DNA from: Nibribacter ruber
GTDB taxonomy: Bacteria > Bacteroidota > Bacteroidia > Cytophagales > Hymenobacteraceae
Length of the DNA stretch: 64,000 bases
Reading direction: 5' to 3'
Assembly: GCF_009913235.1 (NCBI RefSeq)
Contig: NZ_CP047897.1
Location: forward strand, 3,471,001 to 3,535,000
Shown here one piece after another: positions 1 through 8,900 of this stretch. Below the pieces are notes generated by a model that worked only from the letters and a program-made list of their open reading frames with translations, did no database searches and was not told where the DNA came from. The first letter of the stretch is position 1. The number at the start of each line of letters is the position of its first letter. Position numbers and translations under genes: made by a program.

Positions 1-1299
1 TAATCCGTCATTGTTGCTGCCTCCCAAAAAGGTAGAGGCCAGCAGGTTCTCTCCGTTCTGGCTCAGGCGCGTGATGACCAAATCAGAGCCATTGCTGTAA
101 ATAGGGTTTCCGCCGCCGCCCAGCGGTGAAGTAGATACGCCGCCGTTAAAGGAACGGTCATAGGCGGTGGCAGAAGTTGGGAAGTCAATAGAGCTGGACG
201 TGCCCAGTACCAGTAATTCATCCTGTGCGTTAACCACCAAACTATGCGGAGATTCTGTGTCGCCGCCGCCCAGGTAGGTTGCGTACAAACGGGCCGCAGG
301 GCCAGAGACAGAGGTTTTGTATTTGATGATGGCCATGTCCCAGGCGCCCATGTAAGTCTCCTGAAAGGCGCCCGGCGAGGTAGGATATCCCACAAAATCA
401 GCAATGCCCCCCGAATACATGTTGCCCTGACTGTCATAGGTAGCGGTGTAGCCCCAGTTGTCGGCGGTTGAGCCAGAGAAAGTAGAGAACTCCACCACCG
501 GGTCAATGACCAGCGGCAGGTTTTGGTCATAGCCGTCAGGGAAGCTGAACCGCAGGGTCTGGCCCTCCAGAACGTACTGACAGGAGACCGGAATGCGCTG
601 ATTGTTGGTTATTTGATAAGCCACCGGCTGATGTTCGGTTACCTGGCCCACAGTGGTGGCAATAACCAGGTTTCCGTTCTGCAAAGACAGCCGGGAGGCG
701 CCTTCGTATTTTACTTGTATGCTCTGGGACTTAGCGCCGGGGGCAAGCAGGAAATCGTACTTCAGTTGGCCGTCTTTCTCATACCAGGCCATGTCAATGC
801 CGGTGTACACGTTTTGGTAGGTGACCTTCCGGAAGTTTCTAGCGCCTTTTCCCCAGCGGGCGGGGTTGTTGCCCAGATAGAAGTTGCTCACGCCGGGCGC
901 CTGTTCCTGGCCTTGTACGTTGGGACCCACGGTGGCTCCTTGTAAGGTGACGGTATACGCGTGCCCCTTTCTCCTCTGGGGGGAGGCATCGCTTAAGGGA
1001 GCGTTGTCAGAAGTTGTTGGTTGGCCGTGGGTGTCAGGTAGCGGCTCCTGCAAGGCATACACAAACGCATTGCCCTGTAAAAACAGCCGCCCACCGGGCA
1101 CGGCCGCCGAAAAACGGACTTGCTTGGGCCACTGTCCCTTGTTTTCTGTAAACTCCAGTGCGCGCGCATCCTCTCCCTGAGAAGCCGGGGCCACCACAAA
1201 CGGCGTAGGCGCAATAGCAGGTGTCGTGTTTTTAGCGGGTGCCCAGGCAAGCGTTTGCCAAAGCAGGGAAAAGACAGAAAGGAGGGAGAGCAGATGCAT
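1..1299 (-). CDS. DUF7948/SBBP-repeat extracellular protein (C-terminus outside window)
   Basis: The frame is open from an ATG at 1299 down to base 1, so only the first 433 codons are present. The N-terminus is a signal peptide (MHLLSLLSVFSLLWQTLA). It is followed near residue 52 by ENKGQWP and then GGRLFLQGN, the signature that opens the Bacteroidota DUF7948 domain. That domain closes around residue 265 with IDPVVEFST. The last visible residues contain TFLGGSNNDG, typical of SBBP beta-propeller repeats. Proteins of this build are usually secreted, often through the type IX system with a C-terminal sorting or gliding-type domain, but that end is not visible here. No enzymatic role is evident; a surface or adhesive role is inference. 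Family assignment is confident, exact function is not. Confidence 0.85.
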   Translation of the reverse strand, partial: MHLLSLLSVFSLLWQTLAWAPAKNTTPAIAPTPFVVAPASQGEDARALEFTENKGQWPKQVRFSAAVPGGRLFLQGNAFVYALQEPLPDTHGQPTTSDNAPLSDASPQRRKGHAYTVTLQGATVGPNVQGQEQAPGVSNFYLGNNPARWGKGARNFRKVTYQNVYTGIDMAWYEKDGQLKYDFLLAPGAKSQSIQVKYEGASRLSLQNGNLVIATTVGQVTEHQPVAYQITNNQRIPVSCQYVLEGQTLRFSFPDGYDQNLPLVIDPVVEFSTFSGSTADNWGYTATYDSQGNMYSGGIADFVGYPTSPGAFQETYMGAWDMAIIKYKTSVSGPAARLYATYLGGGDTESPHSLVVNAQDELLVLGTSSSIDFPTSATAYDRSFNGGVSTSPLGGGGNPIYSNGSDLVITRLSQNGENLLASTFLGGSNNDGL

Positions 1300-1362
1300 A
1301 GCCAGCGTAAGGTCAGGCTAAAAATAATCTAATTTAAGGAGAGTTGATAGTTTTTAAGCCTT

Positions 1363-1400
1363 CGTTTTTGGCTTCTTTTCTGGAAAACAGGCTAAAAACG
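1363..1400. repeat. 38-bp palindromic repeat, copy 1
   Basis: Arms match at 15 of 18 positions around a TG centre. It lies 21 bases beyond the stop of the DinB-like gene. Confidence 0.9.
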
Positions 1401-1421
1401 AAGGCTTTCAGGAAGGAGGGC

Positions 1422-1967
1422 TTACCAGCCCAGTCGTTCTTTCAAGCTGGTGATGTGCGCTAAATGGTGCCGGCTGTGCCAGTCATACATGCCCACGGTC
1501 TGGAACAGGAACATCTCGCCGCCTTCTGGGTGCACAAAGGTGCGGTGCCACTGCGGGAACGTCATGGAACGCAACAGTAGGACCCAGCGCTGGTGCAGGG
1601 CGTCTAAGAGGTGCAAAGAGCTTTCAATGGGGGCCGTCTGGGCATCTGGTAGTTGGGCCCAGCCGTTCTCATCATAGGGTTTTATGACGGGGCGCTCCTC
1701 GGTTAAGGCCAGCCTGAAGCGGGTGTAGCTGTTCAGGTGGCTGTCTGGCAGGTGGTGCACCACTTGGCGTATGGTCCAGCCGCCGGGGCGGTAGGGCGTG
1801 TCTAACTGGGCCTCGGTGAGGCCTTCCACCGCGGCGCGCAGCTGGGCGGGCAGGGCGGCAATCACGTCAATGGATTGTTGGGTGAGCGTAGTCTGGTAAA
1901 CCGACGGTAATTCACAGCGTCCCACCGGGAAACGCAGTTGTTCAAGGGAAAGGGTAGGTGTTTCCAT
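1422..1967 (-). CDS. DinB superfamily protein, YfiT-like putative metal-dependent hydrolase/bacillithiol transferase
   Basis: The 181-residue protein starts METPTLSLEQLRFPVGR. I chose the ATG at 1967 because the frame upstream lacks family similarity and a TAATTTTG promoter box lies at 2007-2000, too close for the longer reading. The DinB four-helix fold is suggested by a first helix with QSIDVIAALP, then GGWTIRQVVHHLPDSH, and a C-terminal YDWHSRHHLAHI. Histidines in those two motifs are the usual metal ligands. YfiT relatives in Bacillus act in thiol (bacillithiol) transfer, but the substrate here is unknown. The gene stands alone, divergent from mutM. Confidence 0.82.
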   Translation of the reverse strand: METPTLSLEQLRFPVGRCELPSVYQTTLTQQSIDVIAALPAQLRAAVEGLTEAQLDTPYRPGGWTIRQVVHHLPDSHLNSYTRFRLALTEERPVIKPYDENGWAQLPDAQTAPIESSLHLLDALHQRWVLLLRSMTFPQWHRTFVHPEGGEMFLFQTVGMYDWHSRHHLAHITSLKERLGW

Positions 1968-1999
1968 ACTCGCTAAGCTTAAGGGTTTACCAAATCTAC

Positions 2000-2007
2000 C
2001 AAAATTA
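2000..2007 (-). promoter_or_regulatory. Bacteroidota -7 box upstream of DinB-like gene
   Basis: On the minus strand bases 2007-2000 read TAATTTTG, matching TAnnTTTG. The expected start point falls about 25 bases before the ATG at 1967. A clear -33 TTTG is not visible. Confidence 0.45.
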
Positions 2008-2138
2008 GAGGAGCATTCTGGCATAGTTTGCCTTTAATTTGCGTGCGTATTTCTACTGAATTTCACCCCGTGCGCTTTCTATAAAATTGCCGTTCCCTCA
2101 TAACCAATTGCCGTGTTCAGGGGTTAACAAGAGAAAGC

Positions 2139-2176
2139 CGTTTTTGGGTTGTTTTCCAGAAAACAGGCCAAAAACG
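2139..2176. repeat. 38-bp palindromic repeat, copy 2
   Basis: Arms match 16/18. It lies in a divergent intergenic region and ends 14 bases before the mutM ATG, so it is probably in the mutM leader. Confidence 0.92.
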
Positions 2177-2190
2177 ACACCCTCACCGCT

Positions 2191-3009
2191 ATGCCAGAAC
2201 TACCCGAAGTAGAGACCTATAGAAGATTTATTGAGGAGACCAGCCTGCACCAGCCCATTGCCGAGGTGGAGGTGCAAGACCCCAAGCGCCAGTTACAAGG
2301 AGATGTGGACGAGTTCAGACGCGCTTTGCGGGGCCACGCCTTCACGGGTACTCACCGCATTGGCAAGCAGCTGTTTCTTTTCACAGATCATGGCTGGGTG
2401 GTGACCATGCACTTTGGCATGACCGGCGATGTGGCCTATTACAAAGATGAAGCCGAGACTCCCCGGTTTGCCCGAGCCGTTTTTCATTTCCAGAATGGGT
2501 TCAGGCTGGCGTTCATAGATTCCAGGAAATTTGGCCGGATTGGCTTAACACCCAGCGTAGAAGCCTTCCAGAAACAGAAAAAGCTGGGCCCGGACGCCTT
2601 AACCATCACGGCAGAAGAGCTCGCTCAGGGCTTAGGCCAGAAGAAAGGCGTCCTCAAATCATTGCTCCTGGACCAGCGCATTGCGCCCGGCGTAGGCAAT
2701 TGGATAGCAGATGAAGTCCTGTTCCAGGCCAAGCTCCACCCAGAACGCCGCGCCGATACGCTTACCCCAGAAGAGATTGAACGGCTGGCCGCTTCCATTA
2801 GAGAAGTTCTGGAAACCGCCGTTCGCGCCGAAGCCATTTACCGCGACTTCCCGGCGCATTACCTCATTCACGCGCGGGAGTGGGACGAAAGCCCTTCGGG
2901 CGGAGCCCAGGACGCGCACTTGCACTGCCCGCACTGCCAAACCAAGATTGAGAAAGACTACGTGGGCGGCCGGGCCACGTACTTCTGCCCGCAGTGCCAG
3001 ATGTTGTAA
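2191..3009 (+). CDS. mutM: Formamidopyrimidine-DNA glycosylase (Fpg/MutM family)
   Basis: This is a base-excision-repair enzyme that removes oxidised purines and cuts the strand by beta/delta elimination. The start at 2191 gives MPELPEVET, with the catalytic Pro2 and Glu3 that must follow the initiator Met. An upstream in-frame ATG at 2149 lies inside a palindromic repeat and would destroy this N-terminus. A conserved Lys sits in HRIGKQL. The C-terminal zinc finger is C-x2-C-x16-C-x2-C (CPHC ... FCPQC), preceded by the catalytic Arg in GGRATYF. Length (272 aa) is normal for the family. It could be a plant/bacterial Fpg-like or Nei-like variant, but MutM fits best. Confidence 0.95.
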   Translation: MPELPEVETYRRFIEETSLHQPIAEVEVQDPKRQLQGDVDEFRRALRGHAFTGTHRIGKQLFLFTDHGWVVTMHFGMTGDVAYYKDEAETPRFARAVFHFQNGFRLAFIDSRKFGRIGLTPSVEAFQKQKKLGPDALTITAEELAQGLGQKKGVLKSLLLDQRIAPGVGNWIADEVLFQAKLHPERRADTLTPEEIERLAASIREVLETAVRAEAIYRDFPAHYLIHAREWDESPSGGAQDAHLHCPHCQTKIEKDYVGGRATYFCPQCQML

Positions 3010-3081
3010 CTTGGGTTTGTGTAAGTAGCTGGTTATAATGTGTTTTAATGGAATCCTTATTGCCAGGCTCAGACCATAAGG

Positions 3082-3537
3082 TTAGTTAGGCTTTTTAGTC
3101 TGAGACTTTAGCCAGGCCAGCAGTTGTTGTTTCTGCGGCTCTGTGAGCTTACTCTCTGGATGCATGAGCGTGTAAGAAGACAAGGGCATCTCGCCTTCCG
3201 TCACCATCTCATAGCTTTCGTCTAATTTGTGCGCGGCCTTCTTGGGCGTATAGTCTCCCCACTCAGAAAAGTTGAGTTCCTGGCGGCCTTCGGTGATGTG
3301 CCGTTTCACCCACCAGGACACCGGGGCCACGTTGGTGTACCAGGGATAAATGCTCTTGTTGGAATGGCAGTCATAGCAAGACGCCTTAAGCATGTTTGCC
3401 ACAGCCTGCGGCGGGTTCTTAAGCGCTATGAAATCCTTGGCCGGGTCTGCGGGCGGGTTGGTTTTGTCTATACGTATGAATTGGATAAGGACAAGCAGAC
3501 CTAGAATAGCCCAGAGAATCTTGGTTTTCTTTTTCAT
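3082..3537 (-). CDS. Haem-binding domain protein (single CxxCH)
   Basis: The 151-residue protein has an N-terminal membrane anchor or uncleaved signal (residues 7-22, ILWAILGLLVLIQFI). A single c-type haem motif, CYDCH, lies near residue 54, followed by SNKSIYPWYTNVAPVSWWV, as in the Bacteroidota haem-binding domain family (PF14376). It is predicted to be tethered in the membrane facing the periplasm, with haem attached by the Ccm machinery encoded later in this window. The redox partner is unknown. It is a lone gene between mutM and tamL. Confidence 0.88.
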   Translation of the reverse strand: MKKKTKILWAILGLLVLIQFIRIDKTNPPADPAKDFIALKNPPQAVANMLKASCYDCHSNKSIYPWYTNVAPVSWWVKRHITEGRQELNFSEWGDYTPKKAAHKLDESYEMVTEGEMPLSSYTLMHPESKLTEPQKQQLLAWLKSQTKKPN

Positions 3538-3602
3538 GCAGAGGAGGTTTTAGTCTGGCAAAATGTAATCAATTCCATTGAATCACTACAGATGATAGTT
3601 GT

Positions 3603-3640
3603 CATTTTTGGGCTGTTTTTCAGGAAACAAGCCAAAAACG
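3603..3640. repeat. 38-bp palindromic repeat, copy 3
   Basis: Arms match 13/18, and the usual opening CG is CA. It lies 17 bases beyond the tamL stop. Confidence 0.88.
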
Positions 3641-3657
3641 ACGTTGGCTCAGCAGTT

Positions 3658-5997
3658 TTAGAATGGATAGCCAATGGCCAGGTTCAGGACACCGGTGCCA
3701 AACAGGCCGCCGTTGCTGGGACGAGTGGTAGTGCGGTAGTTGGGGTCCCGCAGCGGGTAGGCCAGATCAAAGCGCACTACAAAAAACTGCACGTCTATGC
3801 GCACGCCGGCACCGGCGCCCACCGCCAGCTGGCTCATGAAATTGCCGCCAAACTCGCCGCCCGGGCGGTCTGGGTCTTGGTCATACAGCCACACGTTGCC
3901 GGCATCTACAAACAAAGCGCCTTTCAGGTAGGGGTCCAGCAGCGGGAACCTGAACTCGGCGTTGCCTTCCAGCCTGATGTCGCCGGTCTGGTCAAAGTAG
4001 GAGAAGGTACGGCTGGGGTCTTCGGGGTCAATGTCCTGGGTAGGGTCATACACGCCCGGGCCAATGCTGCGCGCCGGAAACGCCCGTATGCTGTTGGGCC
4101 CGCCAATGCCATATTGTTTGATGTAAGGCAGCACGCTGGAGTTGCCGTACGGGATGCCCACGCCGCCCAGCAGTCGCGTGGCCAGCACCAGCTTGTCTGT
4201 AATGTTAAAATAGTAGCGGGTTTCCAGGTCTGTCTTCACGTACTGTGAGATGGCCTGGCCCGCCAGCGTGTTCGGGAACTCAGGGTCTGCCGGCCGCTTG
4301 TTCTTGGCCCTGAAGATGAGGCCCCACAAACCGCCAGACAAATCAATGCCCGGACTGATGTAAAACTGGTGCGTACGGTTGGCAATGCCCTGGGTGTTGA
4401 ACACCAACCGGTAATTACCCCCAATAATGAACTGCTGGTCAAAGGAGCGGGCCAGAAAGGGGCGGGTTCTCAGAATCTCGGCGAAGGCGGCGCTGGTGTC
4501 TGACAATTGCGCAAACTGCACCTGCACCGGGTTTACCACAAATTCTGTGGTGGCAAACTGTTTCCAGGAGTAGCCATACTCAAAGTTAAAGGAGTTCTGC
4601 TTGAAGAAATCGCGCCGGTCAAAGAACCTGAAACCTGCCTTGAAACTGGTTCTGGGCTGGTACATGCTGGAAGAGATTCTGATGTCAAAAGGCGAGATGA
4701 TGCGCGGAACGTGCATCTCGGCATCGGCGCCCAGCTCATAAGAAGACAGGCCGGTTCTGGACGTTTGGCCGCTCACCTGCGACTCAAAGGAGCCCACCAG
4801 ATTAACCAGAAGCAACTCGGCCCCGCGCAAGGCGTTCCGGTTCCTGAAGCTGACGGTAATGCCCGGTCCGGCAAAGCCGTTGGATTTTTGTACGGTCAGA
4901 ACCTCGGCGCGCAGTGATTTCTTTTTGGCCTGCGTTAAGAGAATGGACGCGTTGAGCAGACCGCCGCGGCCCACAGAGTCCTGCGGGTCAAAGCGCAGCT
5001 CGGTGAATTTGAAGGTGCCCAGATCCATGAGGCGGTTAATGGTCTGGAGGTGCTTTTTGCGGCTGTATTTCTCGCCGTTCTTGATGAAGACTGCATTCAG
5101 GATGGCCCGGGCCTTGAACGTTTCTTCGTCTGGGTAGTATTTGTAGTCCTGGTACTGTACCGGCTTTTCATAGTGGAGGGTGTCACCCAGAGAGTAGTCT
5201 GAGAAGACAGACACAGACTGGTAGCGGTACGGAATGAGCGCTTTCTCTGGCGCCGTCTCTTTCACGCGCACGTAAATGTTGACCTTGTTGTTGAGCGTGC
5301 TGTCTACGTGAAAGATGAGATAGTCTTCGTCAAAAAAGAAAAAGCCTTCTTCTTTCATGATGCCGTCTATGCGCAGGCGTTCGGCTATCATGGTCTGCAG
5401 GTCATACGGGCCGTTGGGCTGCAGCAGGCTTTCTGGCTGGGTTTTCCTGATGGCCACAGAAAGGCTGTCTGTGCCCTGCGGGAACTGAATCTTCTCAATC
5501 AGGTACTGCCTGCCCACCGTGGCTGTGTAGTTAACGCTGGCCATTTTGCGCTTGCTGGTGCTGTCTACCTGGTGCGCCAACTCAGGCTTAAAATAACCTT
5601 TGTTGTACAGACGGTTGATCATCTGGCCCTGCACCTTGGTGGGGTCTGCCTCGCTTAACAGCACGGGCGGTTCTCCCAGGCGGGTTTTGATCCAGTTGGT
5701 GATGCCCTTGGTTTCCTTGTTTCCGCCAAAGGCGTTGTAAATCCAGAGCTTAGGCCGAAGACCCAGGAAAGAGGTGTTGGGCTGGGGCCGGATGGCGTCT
5801 GCCAGCTCTCCTTCCAGGGGCTTGGTGTCTGTGTCTGGGTTGTCTGACTTGACCGTGATGTCTCCGCCAATGTAGAGGTAGTCGCCCTGTGGTACGCTTT
5901 TGGTGCTGCTGCACCCCGTAGCCAGCGAGAGAGCCAGAAGAATCATCCCTGCCAGAAGAGAGGGTACGGAGGAGGTCTTGTGTGGAGGCGCTATCAT
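3658..5997 (-). CDS. tamL: TamL, BamA/TamA-type outer-membrane barrel lipoprotein
   Basis: The 779-residue protein has a lipoprotein signal peptide ending at Cys29 (LATGC). The N-terminal half resembles POTRA-like segments. The C-terminal half is a 16-stranded barrel of the Omp85 family, with YGIGGPNSIRAFPARSIGPG typical of the loop-6 region and a final strand LNLAIGYPF ending in Phe. In Bacteroidota the TamA equivalent is lipidated (TamL) and works with inner-membrane TamB to build or supply the outer membrane. Its ATG shares one base with the tamB stop (TAATG), so the two are translationally coupled. Confidence 0.93.
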   Translation of the reverse strand: MIAPPHKTSSVPSLLAGMILLALSLATGCSSTKSVPQGDYLYIGGDITVKSDNPDTDTKPLEGELADAIRPQPNTSFLGLRPKLWIYNAFGGNKETKGITNWIKTRLGEPPVLLSEADPTKVQGQMINRLYNKGYFKPELAHQVDSTSKRKMASVNYTATVGRQYLIEKIQFPQGTDSLSVAIRKTQPESLLQPNGPYDLQTMIAERLRIDGIMKEEGFFFFDEDYLIFHVDSTLNNKVNIYVRVKETAPEKALIPYRYQSVSVFSDYSLGDTLHYEKPVQYQDYKYYPDEETFKARAILNAVFIKNGEKYSRKKHLQTINRLMDLGTFKFTELRFDPQDSVGRGGLLNASILLTQAKKKSLRAEVLTVQKSNGFAGPGITVSFRNRNALRGAELLLVNLVGSFESQVSGQTSRTGLSSYELGADAEMHVPRIISPFDIRISSSMYQPRTSFKAGFRFFDRRDFFKQNSFNFEYGYSWKQFATTEFVVNPVQVQFAQLSDTSAAFAEILRTRPFLARSFDQQFIIGGNYRLVFNTQGIANRTHQFYISPGIDLSGGLWGLIFRAKNKRPADPEFPNTLAGQAISQYVKTDLETRYYFNITDKLVLATRLLGGVGIPYGNSSVLPYIKQYGIGGPNSIRAFPARSIGPGVYDPTQDIDPEDPSRTFSYFDQTGDIRLEGNAEFRFPLLDPYLKGALFVDAGNVWLYDQDPDRPGGEFGGNFMSQLAVGAGAGVRIDVQFFVVRFDLAYPLRDPNYRTTTRPSNGGLFGTGVLNLAIGYPF

Positions 5998-8900
5998 TAT
6001 TTTGCTTTGCCTGTGTTTTTGAAAAGTTCTGCGAGGCTGTCATACTCCCGCACAAAAATGAGAGACAGGCCGGTGCGTATCAGCTGTCCGTCTAAGAAAC
6101 CCTCATACGAGTTTTCCCTAAAGGCCCGCAGGCGCAGGCGCCCGTCCTGGGTAATGGAGTATTCTACAGAGACGTCTCCGGCGAAGCCGCTGGCCGTATT
6201 GCTGGCCTGGCTCTGGCTGCTGCCCTCTAGGTTCACGTTGGTGCCAAAGCGCACGGTTAGGCGGTCATTGATGAGCTGTTTCTGCATGGCAATGTTCAGG
6301 TCTGTGCGCGATTTGGCCTCTCCGGTAGAATAGTCGTCATAGGAGTTGAGTCCCAGTTCCAGGCCTAGTCCGCCCAGGTACTGGCCGGTTAAGTTGTTGA
6401 GTTGGTCTGTGAGCACCTGGCTGGCAGAGCCGCGCAAGGCGCTGTTGATGCCGCCCCCGCCCGAGGACGCCAATGGGTCCTGTGCCATGAACCGGCCCAG
6501 CACCAGCAAGGAGAAGACCTGTTTGGTGCGCTCAGATTCTTGGGTGGGTTGGCTCAGCTGGTCCAGACGGGCATCTACCTCGCCGCCAAAGGCACCCTTG
6601 CTTTTCTCATCCAGCTCAATGTTGAAAGAGATGGCAGGTTTCATGAGTTCACCGTCCAGGTTCAGTTTCACGTCAAAAGGCAATTTTTGCCGGTACTGTC
6701 CAGAACTAGAGGCATCTATCCCGGACACCTGGCTTTGGATGAGTTCTAGCGGGGAAGCCTCCACGTTGTATATGGCCGTGATATCTGCGTCTGCCGTGAA
6801 CGGGTCACCCGTCCACACCACCGAACTGCCGGGCTCAATTTCAAACCGGCGCTGCACCAGTTCATAAAGGCTCATCTCATAGGCGCCTTCGGTGACTTCA
6901 TAACGGCCAGTAAGGGTGATGTTCTCCGTCACGTCATAGCCTACGTTGAGAATGGCATTGCCCTGAATGGTGAGGTTATCGCCGGCGTTCTGGTCTACCA
7001 CCACGGTGATAGGCGTTTCATCAGTCACTTCCAAAGTCATGGCCATTTCCACGCCCTGCATCACGGCATCTGCCACGTCTGCCGTGTCCAGGGCCTTGCG
7101 ACGGGCAATGAACCGGTTTCTGGTGCTGTCCACGTCAATGAACTTGACGATGCCTTCGCGGTTAACCGAGACCGGCTCATCTGGAATGACATAGGTGAAG
7201 TTGGAGTTGGGTGCAATCTTCACGTTGGTGTTGATGATGGGCACGTTCAAATCGCCGGTGATGCGGGTGTCACTGTTGGCAAACACGCGGCCGTAGTAGA
7301 GCGCATTGTCGGCGGCGGTGCTGTTCATGACCAGGAAGTTCTCCGTGACGGCACGCAGGTCAAAGCGGTACTCCAGGAAGTTAGACGTTAAGATGGCTCC
7401 GTTGATGGTGGCCTCATTGTTCAGCGAATCAAGGAGGGTGAAGTCATTGAATTGGATGCCCTGGTTGTTCACACTCAAGCGCTCATCTGGTATGCGATAG
7501 GTAGAATTGAGAATGGCAGCGTTGAAAGTGGCATTTCTGAACTGTAAATCTCCGGCCACGCTGGGCTGTTCAAAGTTTCCTCTAATGGCCACCGAGCCCA
7601 GCAGGCCGCCCGTCATGTTTTTGAGCATTCCGTTGGTGAACGGCTGCACACTGGCCAGGTTGAGTTGGTCCAGGTTCACGTCAAACGACATGGGCTTGCC
7701 CGCCGAGGTGAGGTAATAGCCGGCCATGGTCACGTTGTTGCCGTTGCCTGTTAACCTGGCGGTTAGGTCATAGCGGTTGGCAGTGGAGTTTCTGGCCTGC
7801 AGAGCCAAGTCGCCTACCGGAGTATTGTAGTATTTAAGGTCCGTCAGGTTCATGTCTGCGGTAAAGCTCATGTTGCCGGCAATGTCATTCAAGGTAGCCT
7901 GTCCGTTCAGTTGTCCTGCCAGCAGACTGTCTGGTTGCATGGCGGCTCTGGCCAGATATCCTAAGTCCAAGTTGGTGAGGGTGACGTTCAAAGGCGAGTT
8001 AGGATTGGTAGGCGACTGGCTCTGCAGACTAATGGACTGCGGTCCGTTGGAGAGTTGCAGACCATTGGCCACCACCGCGCCAGAGGCCGTGTAGTAGCGC
8101 ACGAAATTGCCTGGGCTCACCGCCCATTTGTCTTTGTTCAGGACGAGGTCTGGACTGATGCTTATCTCAAAAGCGTTGGCCAATTGTTTGAGTTGAACGC
8201 CAATGGCGGTTTCTTCTTCGCCGGCGGCGCTCATGTTGGCGGCTCTGGCGTTCACCAGATTGTCCTGCACATTGCCGGCTAGTAAGATATTGTTGGCCTT
8301 AAAGGACGTGTCCTGCCGGACAGACTCAGCGCGGACCATGTAATTGAGTTGCTCTGGGTTGGAGTCTACCCGCAAGGTCAAGGAATCTAGGCGCACCCCA
8401 GAATACCGCACCCGCGGCGCATTGGCCTGAATCTGGAGGTTGGCGGTCTGGTTATTGTAAGAACCTTGTAACGTGTCTAAGCGCAGGCGCTGAAGACCCG
8501 GTACAAAGGCGGTGACCACTCTTGGTTTGTGCAAAGCCACCCCGAAGGTAAACTGCTTCACCCTGGCGCTGGGTTTGTAAGGGCCGTTGCCAATGTCATA
8601 ATAGCGGCTGATGTGGTTCATCAGCTCGGGGCCAATGTCACCCAGGCCAATGTTGCCGTCCAGGTTGGCGGTGGCCACGTCTGAGATGAGGCGCATCTGG
8701 GTAGTGCCCGGCTTCTGAGTCAGGTACAGTTTAAGCGAATCTAACTTGAGAGGCTGGTTGTTGGAGACAATGGTGGCCTGCCGGGCAATGATGCTGCCGT
8801 TCATGCTATTGGCATCTGAACCGCTCAAATCTGCCACAATATCGCCGCGCAGGCGTACGTCTTGCGATAATAGCTTAAGGGCCTGGAAGTCTATTCCCTT

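Noticed and set aside
63-1332. Several plus- and minus-strand frames at the left end
   Set aside because: They overlap the DUF7948/SBBP gene, which has a clear signal peptide and domain motifs in one continuous minus-strand frame.
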